Origin: Nitratiruptor sp. YY09-18
Lineage (GTDB): Bacteria; Campylobacterota; Campylobacteria; Campylobacterales; Nitratiruptoraceae
Assembly (NCBI RefSeq): GCF_016593235.1
Contig: NZ_AP023065.1
Span: forward strand, 62,001-126,000
Length of the DNA: 64,000 bases
Direction of reading: 5' to 3'
Shown: in pieces, positions 51,791-59,404 of the stretch
Layout: the number at the start of each line of letters is the position of its first letter
How positions within the stretch are numbered: the first letter of the stretch is position 1
The notes under the pieces: generated by a model
Seen by the model: the letters and a program-made list of their open reading frames with translations, nothing else
What the model was told of the DNA's origin: nothing
Database searches by the model: none
Translations under genes and position numbers: made by a program

Positions 51791-52477
51791 ATGAAAAATC
51801 TATTTTTACAATTGCTGCTTTTTGCTACACTCATGAGCTCTACATTTGCTGGTAGTGGAGGAGATATATTGCGAGCAACTTTTACAGCAGATAGTCTTGA
51901 GTACCAGGCAAATTTTGATGAGAGAGCAATATATTGGGATACTTACGGATATATCGGATATGATATCAATAAACTCTATTTTTACAGTGAAGGTGAAAAG
52001 CCTCATAGAGAAAGCGCCAATAGCGAAAACCAGCTTCTCTATTCTCGTGCAATCGCACCTTTTTGGGATGTGCAAATAGGAGTGGGTTTAGATAGAGCAA
52101 ACGAAAAATATAAATCATGGGCTGTTATCGCCCTTGCAGGATTGGCACCTTACTTTTTTGAAACAAGAGCTGCACTTTTGGTTGGTGGGAATGGAAATAT
52201 TGGACTTAGAATCGATCTTGAATATGAAGCGCTTTTGACACAAAAATTGATACTAACTCCAAAAGTGAGCAGTGAGGCATATACAAAAAATGAACCACGC
52301 ATGGGGTATGGTGCAGGGCTTTCCAACCTCACTATAGGAGCAAGACTCAGATATGAGATCAAAAGAGAGTTTGCACCTTATGTAGGAATAGAGTGGAGTA
52401 AAAATTTTGGAAATACAAGAAAATATTCACCTTTCAATGAGCTCTATTTAGTAGGTGGAGTGAGGTTTTGGTTTTAG
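51791..52477 (+). CDS. copB: CopB/PcoB-type outer membrane copper resistance protein
   Basis: A 228-residue protein with a signal peptide (MKNLFLQLLLFATLMSSTFA) and an outer-membrane beta-barrel ending in aromatic residues (GVRFWF). ALAGLAPYFFETRAALLVGGNGNIGLRIDLEYEALL and YVGIEWSKNFG are CopB signatures. The Met/His-rich N-terminal stretch found in many CopB proteins is missing. GGAGAAGAG precedes the ATG. Works with CopA. Confidence 0.88.
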   Translation: MKNLFLQLLLFATLMSSTFAGSGGDILRATFTADSLEYQANFDERAIYWDTYGYIGYDINKLYFYSEGEKPHRESANSENQLLYSRAIAPFWDVQIGVGLDRANEKYKSWAVIALAGLAPYFFETRAALLVGGNGNIGLRIDLEYEALLTQKLILTPKVSSEAYTKNEPRMGYGAGLSNLTIGARLRYEIKREFAPYVGIEWSKNFGNTRKYSPFNELYLVGGVRFWF

Positions 52478-52580
52478 TCATTGAACACTTTACAAAGATG
52501 TTTTATAAAAAATAAGAGATAGATGTATAAAAAAATAAATTGACGAAAATAAGAATTAATTAAAATTTAAACTAGACTGC

Positions 52581-52586
52581 TATATT
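52581..52586 (+). promoter_or_regulatory. -10 box for the CsgG-like gene
   Basis: TATATT in ACTGCTATATTATTG, 31 bases before the start codon. The 139-base gap between copB and this gene is very AT-rich and otherwise shows nothing I can name. Confidence 0.5.
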
Positions 52587-52616
52587 ATTGATTATATACA
52601 GATCAAAGGAGATGCC

Positions 52617-53663
52617 ATGAGGATCTTGAAAATAGCAGCGATGGCAACAGTGTGTTTAGTGATGTTTAGTGGATGTGCACAGATGCAGATGGGTTCACCA
52701 AAAGCCAAAACTACAGCTACCGGATCAGCAGCGGGGAGTACCTCTCAAGGAGCCAATAGGGGATTGGAACACTGTAGTAGACCTTTAGGAACCCTTGCGA
52801 TTCATGAAGATACAAGTGCAAATTGGTATCAGGTACTCACAAATAATTGGCATTTAGGATCAACGGTGCCGGTACTCAAACTTCTTGCTCAGCAAAGCAA
52901 CTGTTTTGTAGTAGTGGAGCGAGGACGTGGCATGAGTGATATCATGCGCGAAAGAGAGCTAGCAAAATCTGGCGAACTACGTAGGAGATCACATTTTGGA
53001 AAAGGGCAGATGGTTGCTGCCGATTATACACTCATACCTTCTATAACCTTCAGTGCAAAAAATACAAGCGGTATAGGTGGAGCTATCGGAGGACTGTTTG
53101 GCCGTGTAGCTGGAGCAATTGCAGGTGGCATCAAAACCAGTGATGCAAGCACAATTTTGACACTCGTTGACAACCGCAGTGGTGTGCAGATTGCTGCAGC
53201 TGAAGGGAGTGCGAGAAATATTGATTTCAATTTGATGGGTGGAATCTTTAGCGGTGTAGGTGCTGGTGTGGGAGGATATAGCAACACGCCAGAAGGGAAA
53301 GTAATAGTTGCAGCTTTTACAGATTCATTTAATAAACTTGTACGAGCTCTGCGAAACTATAAAGCTCAAAGAGTTGAAGGAGGCCTTGGAACTGGTGGAA
53401 AACTCAAAGTCCAAGGAAGCGAAAACACCGGTCTTGTACAGCGCTATGAAGGGGTGATTGTGAGCAGAAAATGGAATCCATCTACGAAAAGATATGATTA
53501 TGTAATCATTACAAAAGATAGAAGCGAAAAATTTACCTTCAGCTCACGCAAAAAAATCCCCTACAAAGACGATCTCGTACGCTTCAATGTAATCGATGGT
53601 AAAGTCGATCCATCATCAATCCGCCTGATTGAACGCCGCTACTATCAAAAGTATTGGCAGTAA
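52617..53663 (+). CDS. CsgG-family lipoprotein
   Basis: A 348-residue outer-membrane lipoprotein with a lipobox (VMFSGC, cysteine at residue 20). The CsgG domain follows: VLKLLAQQSNCFVVVERGRGMSDIMRERELAKSG, later DYTLIPSITF, a Gly-rich transmembrane-hairpin region (GIGGAIGGLFGRVAGAIAGG) and a TLVDNRSGVQIAAAEG strand. CsgG forms the secretion pore for curli; no csgA/B/E/F genes lie nearby, so this is one of the many non-curli members of the family. AAAGGAGATGCC precedes the ATG. Confidence 0.85.
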   Translation: MRILKIAAMATVCLVMFSGCAQMQMGSPKAKTTATGSAAGSTSQGANRGLEHCSRPLGTLAIHEDTSANWYQVLTNNWHLGSTVPVLKLLAQQSNCFVVVERGRGMSDIMRERELAKSGELRRRSHFGKGQMVAADYTLIPSITFSAKNTSGIGGAIGGLFGRVAGAIAGGIKTSDASTILTLVDNRSGVQIAAAEGSARNIDFNLMGGIFSGVGAGVGGYSNTPEGKVIVAAFTDSFNKLVRALRNYKAQRVEGGLGTGGKLKVQGSENTGLVQRYEGVIVSRKWNPSTKRYDYVIITKDRSEKFTFSSRKKIPYKDDLVRFNVIDGKVDPSSIRLIERRYYQKYWQ

Positions 53664-53666
53664 ACT

Positions 53667-53686
53667 TTTCCGGCTCCTGCCGGGAA
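53667..53686 (+). terminator. Hairpin after the CsgG-like gene
   Basis: CCGGC-TCCT-GCCGG with extra T-A pairs at the base. It is not followed by a T-run. Confidence 0.4.
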
Positions 53687-53723
53687 TAGTATAAGCTGCA
53701 AAACTTCTCTCTTCCAATAGTGT

Positions 53724-53729
53724 TATAAT
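53724..53729 (+). promoter_or_regulatory. -10 box for yebC
   Basis: TATAAT in TAGTGTTATAATTGC, 23 bases before the TTG start. Confidence 0.6.
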
Positions 53730-53751
53730 TGCAAAAAGTAAAGGAACTACA

Positions 53752-54489
53752 TTGGGACGTGCATTTGAATACCGCAAAGTAGCAAAACTAAAGCGATGGG
53801 GTGCTATGTCGAGAATCTTTCCAAAATTAGGACGTCTCATCACAATTGCAGCCAAAGAGGGTGGACCAGATCCAGAAATGAATCCAAAGCTGCGCACAGC
53901 AATCCTCAATGCCAAAGCACAGAATATGCCAAAAGACAATATAGAGGCAGCTATCAAGAGAGCAAGTGGTAAAGATGCAGCCGATATCAAAGAGATTATC
54001 TACGAAGCCAAAGGTCCCCATGGAACGCTTATGTACATCGAGACTGCTACAGATAATGGAACAAGAACAGTGGCAAATATCCGTGCGATACTGGTACGTA
54101 ATGGTGGAGAACTGCTTAAAAGTGGATCTTTGGATTTTATGTTTGAGAGAAAGTCGGTTTTTAAGTTTGATAAAACTAATGATATAGATCTTGAAGAGCT
54201 TGAACTTGATCTTATAGATTATGGGCTTGAGGAGCTAGAAGAGGACAAATTACCCCAAGAAAATGGCAAAGATAGAGAAATTATTCGTGTGTATGGAGAT
54301 TTCGCCTCTTTTGGAGAACTTGGCAAAGCTTTGGAAAAACGTGGAATCCAAATCACAAAAGCATCTTTGCAACGTATTCCCACATCACCCTTGGATCTAA
54401 CGGAAGAGCAAATGGATGAAGTAAGTGAGCTTATTGAAAAGCTTGAAGAAGATGATGATGTGCAAGTAGTCTATACCAACTTGGCGTAA
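53752..54489 (+). CDS. yebC: YebC/PmpR-family protein (TACO1-like)
   Basis: A 245-residue protein of the YebC family, first described as transcriptional regulators and now known to help ribosomes through polyproline stretches. Domain order is standard: a basic N-terminal helical part (MGRAFEYRKVAKLKRWG, PKLGRLITIAAKEGGPDPEMN), MPKDNIEAAIKRASGKDA and the acidic C-part ending DDDVQVVYTNLA. Start is TTG at 53752 with AAAGGAACTACA before it; no ATG fits the family N-terminus. Two bases from the next gene. Confidence 0.92.
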   Translation: MGRAFEYRKVAKLKRWGAMSRIFPKLGRLITIAAKEGGPDPEMNPKLRTAILNAKAQNMPKDNIEAAIKRASGKDAADIKEIIYEAKGPHGTLMYIETATDNGTRTVANIRAILVRNGGELLKSGSLDFMFERKSVFKFDKTNDIDLEELELDLIDYGLEELEEDKLPQENGKDREIIRVYGDFASFGELGKALEKRGIQITKASLQRIPTSPLDLTEEQMDEVSELIEKLEEDDDVQVVYTNLA

Positions 54490-54490
54490 A

Positions 54491-54940
54491 ATGACTCTCT
54501 TTATCGATGGGGATGCACTGCCTAATCTTCTCAAATCTATTCTCCTTCGTACTATCGAGCGATTGCAAATCCCCACAAAAATAGTTGCTAATAAAAAGAT
54601 ATATATCGGAGATTCACAATATATTCAAATGATCGTTGTTGGGCAGGGAGCTGACAAAGCGGATGATTTGATAGTAGAACTTTTGTCTCCTAGTGATCTT
54701 GTCATTACTGCTGATATACCTTTGGCTGATAGAGTTATTTCAGTCGGTGCTCATGCCATAGATCATAGAGGTATTCGCTACACTCCAGACAATATCAAAC
54801 AACATTTAGTTATGCGTAATCTTATGGAGTCTATTCGAGAAAGTGGCGAGATGACAAAGGGTCCAAAACCATTTACCAAAAAAGATGCCCATGCGTTTGC
54901 CAATCAGTTGAGTGCGTTTTTACAAAAAGTCAAAAAGTAG
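54491..54940 (+). CDS. YaiI/YqxD-family protein (UPF0178, DUF188)
   Basis: A 149-residue protein of the DUF188 family, related to PIN-like or NYN-like nuclease folds. FIDGDALPNLLKSIL is the acidic first motif; ADKADDLIVELLSPSDLVITADIPLADRVI and KGPKPFTKKDAHAFANQLSAFL are typical. Function not established. ATG one base after the yebC stop. Confidence 0.88.
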   Translation: MTLFIDGDALPNLLKSILLRTIERLQIPTKIVANKKIYIGDSQYIQMIVVGQGADKADDLIVELLSPSDLVITADIPLADRVISVGAHAIDHRGIRYTPDNIKQHLVMRNLMESIRESGEMTKGPKPFTKKDAHAFANQLSAFLQKVKK

Positions 54941-54955
54941 AATAAAGTTGAGAAG

Positions 54956-54975
54956 TTTCGGCCAAGAGGCCGAAA
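54956..54975. terminator. Hairpin between convergent genes
   Basis: TTTCGGCC and GGCCGAAA pair over an AAGA loop (TCTT on the minus strand). It can serve the DUF188 gene and rpsU from opposite sides. No T-run. Confidence 0.5.
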
Positions 54976-54978
54976 TAT

Positions 54979-55191
54979 TTACAGACGAGATTCGTATCGT
55001 CTGAGCATATAGAGTCGTTTGAGCATTTTCTTGCGTGCCGCAATTTTCTCTTTTTTACGTCTTTCAGTTGGCTTTTCGTAATATCTACGAGCTCTTGCCT
55101 CTGTGACAATCAAGTTACGATCAACTTGCTTTTTGAAGAGGCGGTACGCTTCCTCAAACGACTGATCAGGTCTTACGAGGATGCCAGGCAT
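54979..55191 (-). CDS. rpsU: 30S ribosomal protein S21
   Basis: A 70-residue basic protein, [21 protein letters not shown] at the N-terminus and a lysine/arginine-rich C-terminus ([21 protein letters not shown]). It takes part in initiation near the 16S rRNA 3' end. GGGGGTGATG precedes the ATG. Expressed from its own promoter, a minus-strand TATAAT at 55229-55234. Confidence 0.95.
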   Translation of the reverse strand: MPGILVRPDQSFEEAYRLFKKQVDRNLIVTEARARRYYEKPTERRKKEKIAARKKMLKRLYMLRRYESRL

Positions 55192-55228
55192 ACTGACATC
55201 ACCCCCTTTCGGATTTAAATTGGCCGAT

Positions 55229-55234
55229 ATTATA
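55229..55234 (-). promoter_or_regulatory. -10 box for rpsU
   Basis: The complement reads TGCTATAATATCGG, about 38 bases before the rpsU start. Confidence 0.6.
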
Positions 55235-55242
55235 GCACAATT

Positions 55243-55626
55243 CTAGAGCCATTTTACAAGATCAATATTGTTAAGATAGGAGATGTAGAGTTTTTTGATT
55301 CTCTCAAATATCTCTTCGCTTCTCTTTTGATCATAAATATGAGAGCTAAGATTTCTATCTTCTAGCATATCGAGAATGATCTCATCATCATCGATGATAT
55401 GTGCTTTATAAGCTTCCTTGATACAGTTTCTGGGGGAAAAACACTCAATGCCTTGATATACAAGCACTGCTTTGATAGTTTTCCAGAGCATCTCTATGGT
55501 AAACTCAAAACGCTGCAATACTCCATCTTTATCCAGTTCATCTTGTGCTATCTCGATAGCTTCTTGGAGCCTCTCTCTAGCCATCTCAAAATTTTTGATC
55601 TTTACAAGTACATCACTCTTTTTCAT
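55243..55626 (-). CDS. HEPN-domain toxin (HepT-like, HI0074 family)
   Basis: A 127-residue all-helical HEPN protein of the HI0074 type. R91-N-L-S-S-H96-I-Y98 is an exact RX4HXY motif, the RNase active site of HepT toxins whose tyrosine is AMPylated by the partner MntA. RFEFTIEMLWKTIKAVL is the family core helix. Overlaps the mntA-like gene by 14 bases in antitoxin-first order. I expect an RNase toxin; the substrate is not visible from sequence. Confidence 0.88.
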   Translation of the reverse strand: MKKSDVLVKIKNFEMARERLQEAIEIAQDELDKDGVLQRFEFTIEMLWKTIKAVLVYQGIECFSPRNCIKEAYKAHIIDDDEIILDMLEDRNLSSHIYDQKRSEEIFERIKKLYISYLNNIDLVKWL

Positions 55627-55912
55627 AGAGAATTTTTCCCTCTTTTAAAATTTGTTGTTGCATACGATCATCAATTTCATGCATAAATAGTATATCCACA
55701 CTCAGTAGTCCACTCAATTTCTCTATCTCCTCTTTGAGTTTTCTTTGTGAACGAAAATCTAAGGGCAAATCGATTGCAATATCAATATCGGAGTGTTTTG
55801 TGGCGTATCCCTTCGCACGAGAGCCAAAGAGTATGATTTTTTGGGGATGAAACTGTTTGAGATATGTGGTAATCTGCTCTATTTTTTCTTGTGGATTTAT
55901 ATGTTTTTTCAT
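55613..55912 (-). CDS. Minimal nucleotidyltransferase antitoxin (MntA-like)
   Basis: A 99-residue MNT-fold protein. G30-S31 and D42-I-D44 form the GSX10DXD motif (GSRAKGYATKHSDID) that binds ATP and magnesium. In the HepT/MntA system this enzyme adds AMP to the toxin's tyrosine to silence it. AAAGGTGATTAG precedes the ATG and a minus-strand TATAAT lies at 55934-55939. Divergent from the peroxidase gene. Confidence 0.88.
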   Translation of the reverse strand: MKKHINPQEKIEQITTYLKQFHPQKIILFGSRAKGYATKHSDIDIAIDLPLDFRSQRKLKEEIEKLSGLLSVDILFMHEIDDRMQQQILKEGKILYEKE

Positions 55913-55933
55913 CTAATCACCTTTATACAATAA

Positions 55934-55939
55934 ATTATA
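55934..55939 (-). promoter_or_regulatory. -10 box for the mntA-hepT pair
   Basis: The complement reads GTGTTATAATTTATTG, 22 bases before the mntA start. Confidence 0.55.
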
Positions 55940-55989
55940 ACACAGCAAAAAGGAAAAAAATTATTAATAAAAATTTAATATTATTATGC

Positions 55990-55995
55990 TAAAAT
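55990..55995 (+). promoter_or_regulatory. -10 box for the dihaem peroxidase gene
   Basis: TAAAAT in TATTATGCTAAAATTTT, 27 bases before the ATG at 56022, in a very AT-rich region. Confidence 0.45.
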
Positions 55996-56021
55996 TTTAA
56001 AAAATTAAAAAAGGAGGATCT

Positions 56022-57047
56022 ATGAAAATAGCAAAGAGCATAGTATTAGCAACTGCATTGATAGGTGTCAGTGCTTTTGCAAAAGATGCGCTTATCGAAA
56101 AAGCAAAACAGGCTGGGTTGCAGCCAATTCCTCAAGAGGTGAGTAAACTTTTCAAGCTTATTGATAATCCAAAAAACCCTATCACAAAAGCAAAAGTTGA
56201 GCTTGGTAAGAAGCTCTATTTTGATCCAAGACTTTCACGCAGCGGTCTTATCAGTTGTAATACCTGTCATAACCTTGCAACTGGTGGAGATGATAATGTG
56301 CCAGTAGCCACAGGACATAAATGGAGACACAATCCGCATCATCTCAATTCTCCAACAGTATATAATGCTGTCTTTAATAAAAAACAGTTCTGGGATGGAA
56401 GAAGTCCAGATCTTGAAGATCAAGCTACTGGTCCAATTCAAGCAGATGTAGAGATGAATATGCCAAAAGATTTGGCTGTAAAGGTTGTCAAAAGCATTCC
56501 AGAATATAAAAAAGCATTTGAAAAAGTCTATCCTGGAGAAGAGATAACTATTAAAACCATTGGAAAAGCGATTGGAGCATTTGAGCGAACACTTGTGACA
56601 CCGAGCCGATACGATGACTACCTTAATGGTAATGAAAAAGCTTTGAGCAAGGCTGAGAAAGAGGGTCTTAAAACATTTATCGAAGTGGGATGTGCAAGTT
56701 GTCACAATGGTGTTGGACTTGGTGGTAGTATGCAGCCATTCCCAGTAGTTGGCAAGTATAAATATGCAAATATAGGTGATTTCCATGGTGATAAAAACGG
56801 TATGGTGAAAGTTCCAACGCTTAGAAACATACTCGAGACTGCTCCATATTTCCATAATGGTGCGACATATGATATCAAAGAGGCGATTGAGATTATGGCT
56901 GAGACACAGCTTGGCAAAAAACTTACCAAAAAACAAGTCGAGTCAATCGCAACATTTTTCAACGCCCTTACAGGCAAAAAGCCATATATCCGCATACCAA
57001 TACTTCCAAACAGTACACCTGCTACTCCAAAACCACAACTTGACTAA
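56022..57047 (+). CDS. Dihaem cytochrome c peroxidase
   Basis: A 341-residue periplasmic enzyme of the CcpA/MauG family with a signal peptide (MKIAKSIVLATALIGVSAFA). Two haem motifs: C79-N-T-C82-H83 in the peroxidatic domain and C224-A-S-C227-H228 in the electron-accepting domain. LYFDPRLSRSG, WDGRSPDLEDQATGPI, AFERTLVTPSRYDDYL and FHNGATYDIKEAIEIM are family landmarks. It reduces hydrogen peroxide with electrons from cytochrome c. AAGGAGGATCT precedes the ATG. Divergent from the toxin-antitoxin pair. Confidence 0.94.
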   Translation: MKIAKSIVLATALIGVSAFAKDALIEKAKQAGLQPIPQEVSKLFKLIDNPKNPITKAKVELGKKLYFDPRLSRSGLISCNTCHNLATGGDDNVPVATGHKWRHNPHHLNSPTVYNAVFNKKQFWDGRSPDLEDQATGPIQADVEMNMPKDLAVKVVKSIPEYKKAFEKVYPGEEITIKTIGKAIGAFERTLVTPSRYDDYLNGNEKALSKAEKEGLKTFIEVGCASCHNGVGLGGSMQPFPVVGKYKYANIGDFHGDKNGMVKVPTLRNILETAPYFHNGATYDIKEAIEIMAETQLGKKLTKKQVESIATFFNALTGKKPYIRIPILPNSTPATPKPQLD

Positions 57048-57050
57048 TTC

Positions 57051-57068
57051 TTGGGGCTCTTGCCCCAA
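57051..57068 (+). terminator. Hairpin with TCTT loop after the peroxidase gene
   Basis: TTGGGGC-TCTT-GCCCCAA, seven pairs, starting four bases after the stop codon. It is followed by ATATTGACC, not a T-run. Confidence 0.5.
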
Positions 57069-57075
57069 ATATTGA

Positions 57076-57103
57076 CCTTTTTGCTACAATTAAAGCAAAA
57101 AGG
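57076..57103 (+). promoter_or_regulatory. Hairpin covering the aldo/keto reductase ribosome-binding site
   Basis: CCTTTTTGCT (57076-57085) pairs exactly with AGCAAAAAGG (57094-57103) over an 8-base loop. The AAAGG ribosome-binding site of the next gene is the end of the 3' arm, six bases before the ATG. Confidence 0.55.
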
Positions 57104-57109
57104 CTTCAG

Positions 57110-58129
57110 ATGGAATATCGCTATATTGGCAGATCTGGTCTACGCGTCACTCCGATTTGTCTTGGTACTATGACTTTTGGCTCTACTACGCCAAAAAAGG
57201 AAGCTTTCAAAATTTTAGACAAAGCATACGATTTTGGTATCAACTTCTATGATACGGCTGAACTTTATCCTGTACCGCCAGATAGTAAATGGGCCGGTCA
57301 GACAGAAAAAATTGTAGGCGAGTGGCTTAAAACCAAGCCAAGGGACTCTGTCATATTGGCTACTAAGGTTGCCGGAGCTGCAAGTGGATGGTTCGTACCA
57401 CCTATTCGCCATGGGCTAACTGCCATGGATCGTTTCCATATAAAAAAAGCTATTGAAGGATCTCTCAAAAGGCTAGATACCGACTATATAGATCTTTATC
57501 AGCAGCATTGGCCTGACACTGTTGTACCGATTGAAGAGACAATGCGTGCTTTTGATGAATTGGTTCAAGAGGGGAAGGTACGCTATATTGGCACTTCTAA
57601 CGATACTGCTTATGGCCTTACAAAAGCAAATATGGTGGCCAAATATGAAGGGTTGGCTCGTTTTGAATCGATCCAAAACAACTTCAGTCTGCTAAATCCC
57701 AGGTTTTTCGATGAACTGGAAAATGTCTGTAGGCGTGAGCAGGTGAGCCTGCTTCCATATTCACCAATAGGCGGTGGGATTTTAAGTGGCAAATACAACC
57801 AGAAGTTTATACCAGAAGATGCGAGGTTTGCACTCTATCTCAAACATCCTATAAAGCGGGTGCGAGAGCATGCGAAGAAGTTCTTTAATGACAAGACATT
57901 GCAGTTTACTGCTGAGTATCTTGAAATTGCCAAAAAGTATGAGATCCACCCAGTTACGTTGGCGGTTGCTTATAGCAAACATTTTGATTTTGTAGCTTCT
58001 ACTATTATTGGAGCAAGAAAGCTTGAACAGCTTGATGCGAGTCTGGCTGCAATGGATGTGAAGCTTTCTCGTGCTATACTAAAAGAGTTGACTGCATTGC
58101 AGCAAAAATATTGCTATCCGATGGGATAA
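57110..58129 (+). CDS. Aldo/keto reductase
   Basis: A 339-residue NADPH-dependent TIM-barrel oxidoreductase of the Tas/YhdN kind. MEYRYIGRSGLRVTPICLGTMTFG opens the protein; the catalytic tetrad Asp-Tyr-Lys-His can be seen in FYDTAELY, ILATKVAG and YQQHWPD; the cofactor part includes VASTIIGARKLEQL. Reduces aldehydes or ketones; substrate unknown. ATG at 57110. Followed three bases later by the DUF4139-like gene. Confidence 0.88.
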   Translation: MEYRYIGRSGLRVTPICLGTMTFGSTTPKKEAFKILDKAYDFGINFYDTAELYPVPPDSKWAGQTEKIVGEWLKTKPRDSVILATKVAGAASGWFVPPIRHGLTAMDRFHIKKAIEGSLKRLDTDYIDLYQQHWPDTVVPIEETMRAFDELVQEGKVRYIGTSNDTAYGLTKANMVAKYEGLARFESIQNNFSLLNPRFFDELENVCRREQVSLLPYSPIGGGILSGKYNQKFIPEDARFALYLKHPIKRVREHAKKFFNDKTLQFTAEYLEIAKKYEIHPVTLAVAYSKHFDFVASTIIGARKLEQLDASLAAMDVKLSRAILKELTALQQKYCYPMG

Positions 58130-58132
58130 GTT

Positions 58133-59326
58133 GTGAAAAAGCTACTTTTTTTTCTTATAGGTCTCTATCTTGGAGCTTCCGAGCTTGTTATCTATAATGA
58201 TCTTGCTTTTGTCAAAGAGAAGTTAAAAGTTGATCGAGGCATCATAGCACCTCTTCCGCGTAGTATCATTGCTGACTCTCTCTATGTGCCGGGAGTGAAA
58301 TATTATAGTTTCCACACTGGCGGTCTCGATCAAAAAGTCCTTTTGCGCTCACTTCTTGGAAAAAAGGTACGATTTGTTCACAGGAAGAAGGAGCTTGTCG
58401 GCACTTTGAAGAGTTACGATCCAATCATCATACAAGGCGAAAAGAGGGTATATTTCGACGTCTATTTTAATGATCTTATCTTTACAAATCTCTCCATTTC
58501 TCCATTTCCTTATATCCAAACAAACTTGCAAAATGGCAAAGCAGATATTGCATATCTCATGCGCCAGATCTCTTGGAGAGCTTCTTATGTAGCAAAGATT
58601 AACAAAAAGCTCGCTTTGCAAGGCTTCATGCATATTACCAATAATAGCGGTAAAGAGTTCAAAGATAGTGCTATTACACTTATAGCTGGCGATATTGCAA
58701 GAGCGAGGAGAGTCATGCCTTTGAAGATGACGAAGGCTTTGATGGATAGCAATGCTATAGCTCCCCAAAGTATCCAGGGATACTATCGCTACGATTTGCC
58801 AGGAAAATGGGATCTTAAAAAATCGCAATATATTGCGTTTATGCAAGAAAGACTTGATTATTCCAACCTCTATGAAGTAAGTTTTTACAATGTTTTATAC
58901 ACCAATACCACTCTCAAGCAAAAATGTAACCGCTATATCCTTTTTCGCAGTTCCAAACCTCTTCCAAGAGGAACTATTAGATTCTATACGCAAGATATCT
59001 TCTTGGGTGAAGGAGTATTAAAAAATATTGCGCCAAAAGAGCAGGTGAAAATGCTGCTAGGTAAAGATTTCGACCTTGTGGCCAAGCGCTACACTCTGCA
59101 CCTGCAAAGAGACAAAAAGCGTATAGCAGCAAAGGTGCGCTATGAGGTGCGCAACCCAAAACCAAAAGCTGTGGATGTTGTGGTCAAAGAGCGTATTGCG
59201 GGTGATAATCTGCAAATTCATAGCGAGAAAAACTACTCCAAAGAGAATGGAAATATAGCCTTTCATCTTCACATACCTTCTCAAAGTTCGATAATTTGGG
59301 AAGCGGAATATATCCTTCTAAAATAG
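58133..59326 (+). CDS. Exported DUF4139-like protein
   Basis: A 397-residue protein with a signal peptide (MKKLLFFLIGLYLGAS). ELVIYNDLAFVKEKLKV and IIADSLYVPGV at the N-terminus and ISWRASYVAKINKKLALQGFMHITNNSGKEFKDSAITLIAG in the middle follow the DUF4139 layout (YNxxxAxVxE start, WxAxYxxxL...NxTGxxWxxxxLxLxTG). Function unknown; DUF4139 proteins are seen in exported or surface proteins. Starts at GTG 58133, with GGGATAAG upstream. It is followed by the promoter of the next gene. Confidence 0.7.
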   Translation: MKKLLFFLIGLYLGASELVIYNDLAFVKEKLKVDRGIIAPLPRSIIADSLYVPGVKYYSFHTGGLDQKVLLRSLLGKKVRFVHRKKELVGTLKSYDPIIIQGEKRVYFDVYFNDLIFTNLSISPFPYIQTNLQNGKADIAYLMRQISWRASYVAKINKKLALQGFMHITNNSGKEFKDSAITLIAGDIARARRVMPLKMTKALMDSNAIAPQSIQGYYRYDLPGKWDLKKSQYIAFMQERLDYSNLYEVSFYNVLYTNTTLKQKCNRYILFRSSKPLPRGTIRFYTQDIFLGEGVLKNIAPKEQVKMLLGKDFDLVAKRYTLHLQRDKKRIAAKVRYEVRNPKPKAVDVVVKERIAGDNLQIHSEKNYSKENGNIAFHLHIPSQSSIIWEAEYILLK

Positions 59327-59378
59327 TGGCGAAAAAAATATAAAAAACATTGACAATTTTCGCCAAAAGTCGTATAAT
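59327..59378 (+). promoter_or_regulatory. Consensus sigma-70 promoter with an inverted repeat around the -35 box
   Basis: TTGACA at 59350-59355 and TATAAT at 59373-59378 with exactly 17 bases between: a perfect consensus, rare in this group. TGGCGAAAA (59327-59335) and TTTTCGCCA (59357-59365) are exact reverse complements lying on both sides of the -35 box, so a protein bound there would block the promoter. It may also fold as a hairpin after the DUF4139-like gene. Confidence 0.75.
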
Positions 59379-59404
59379 TTTTCCAATCCTTTGAAAGGTG
59401 TGGC

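Noticed and set aside
52617-53663. A curli secretion system
   Set aside because: Only the CsgG-type lipoprotein is present; no curlin or csgE/csgF genes are adjacent.
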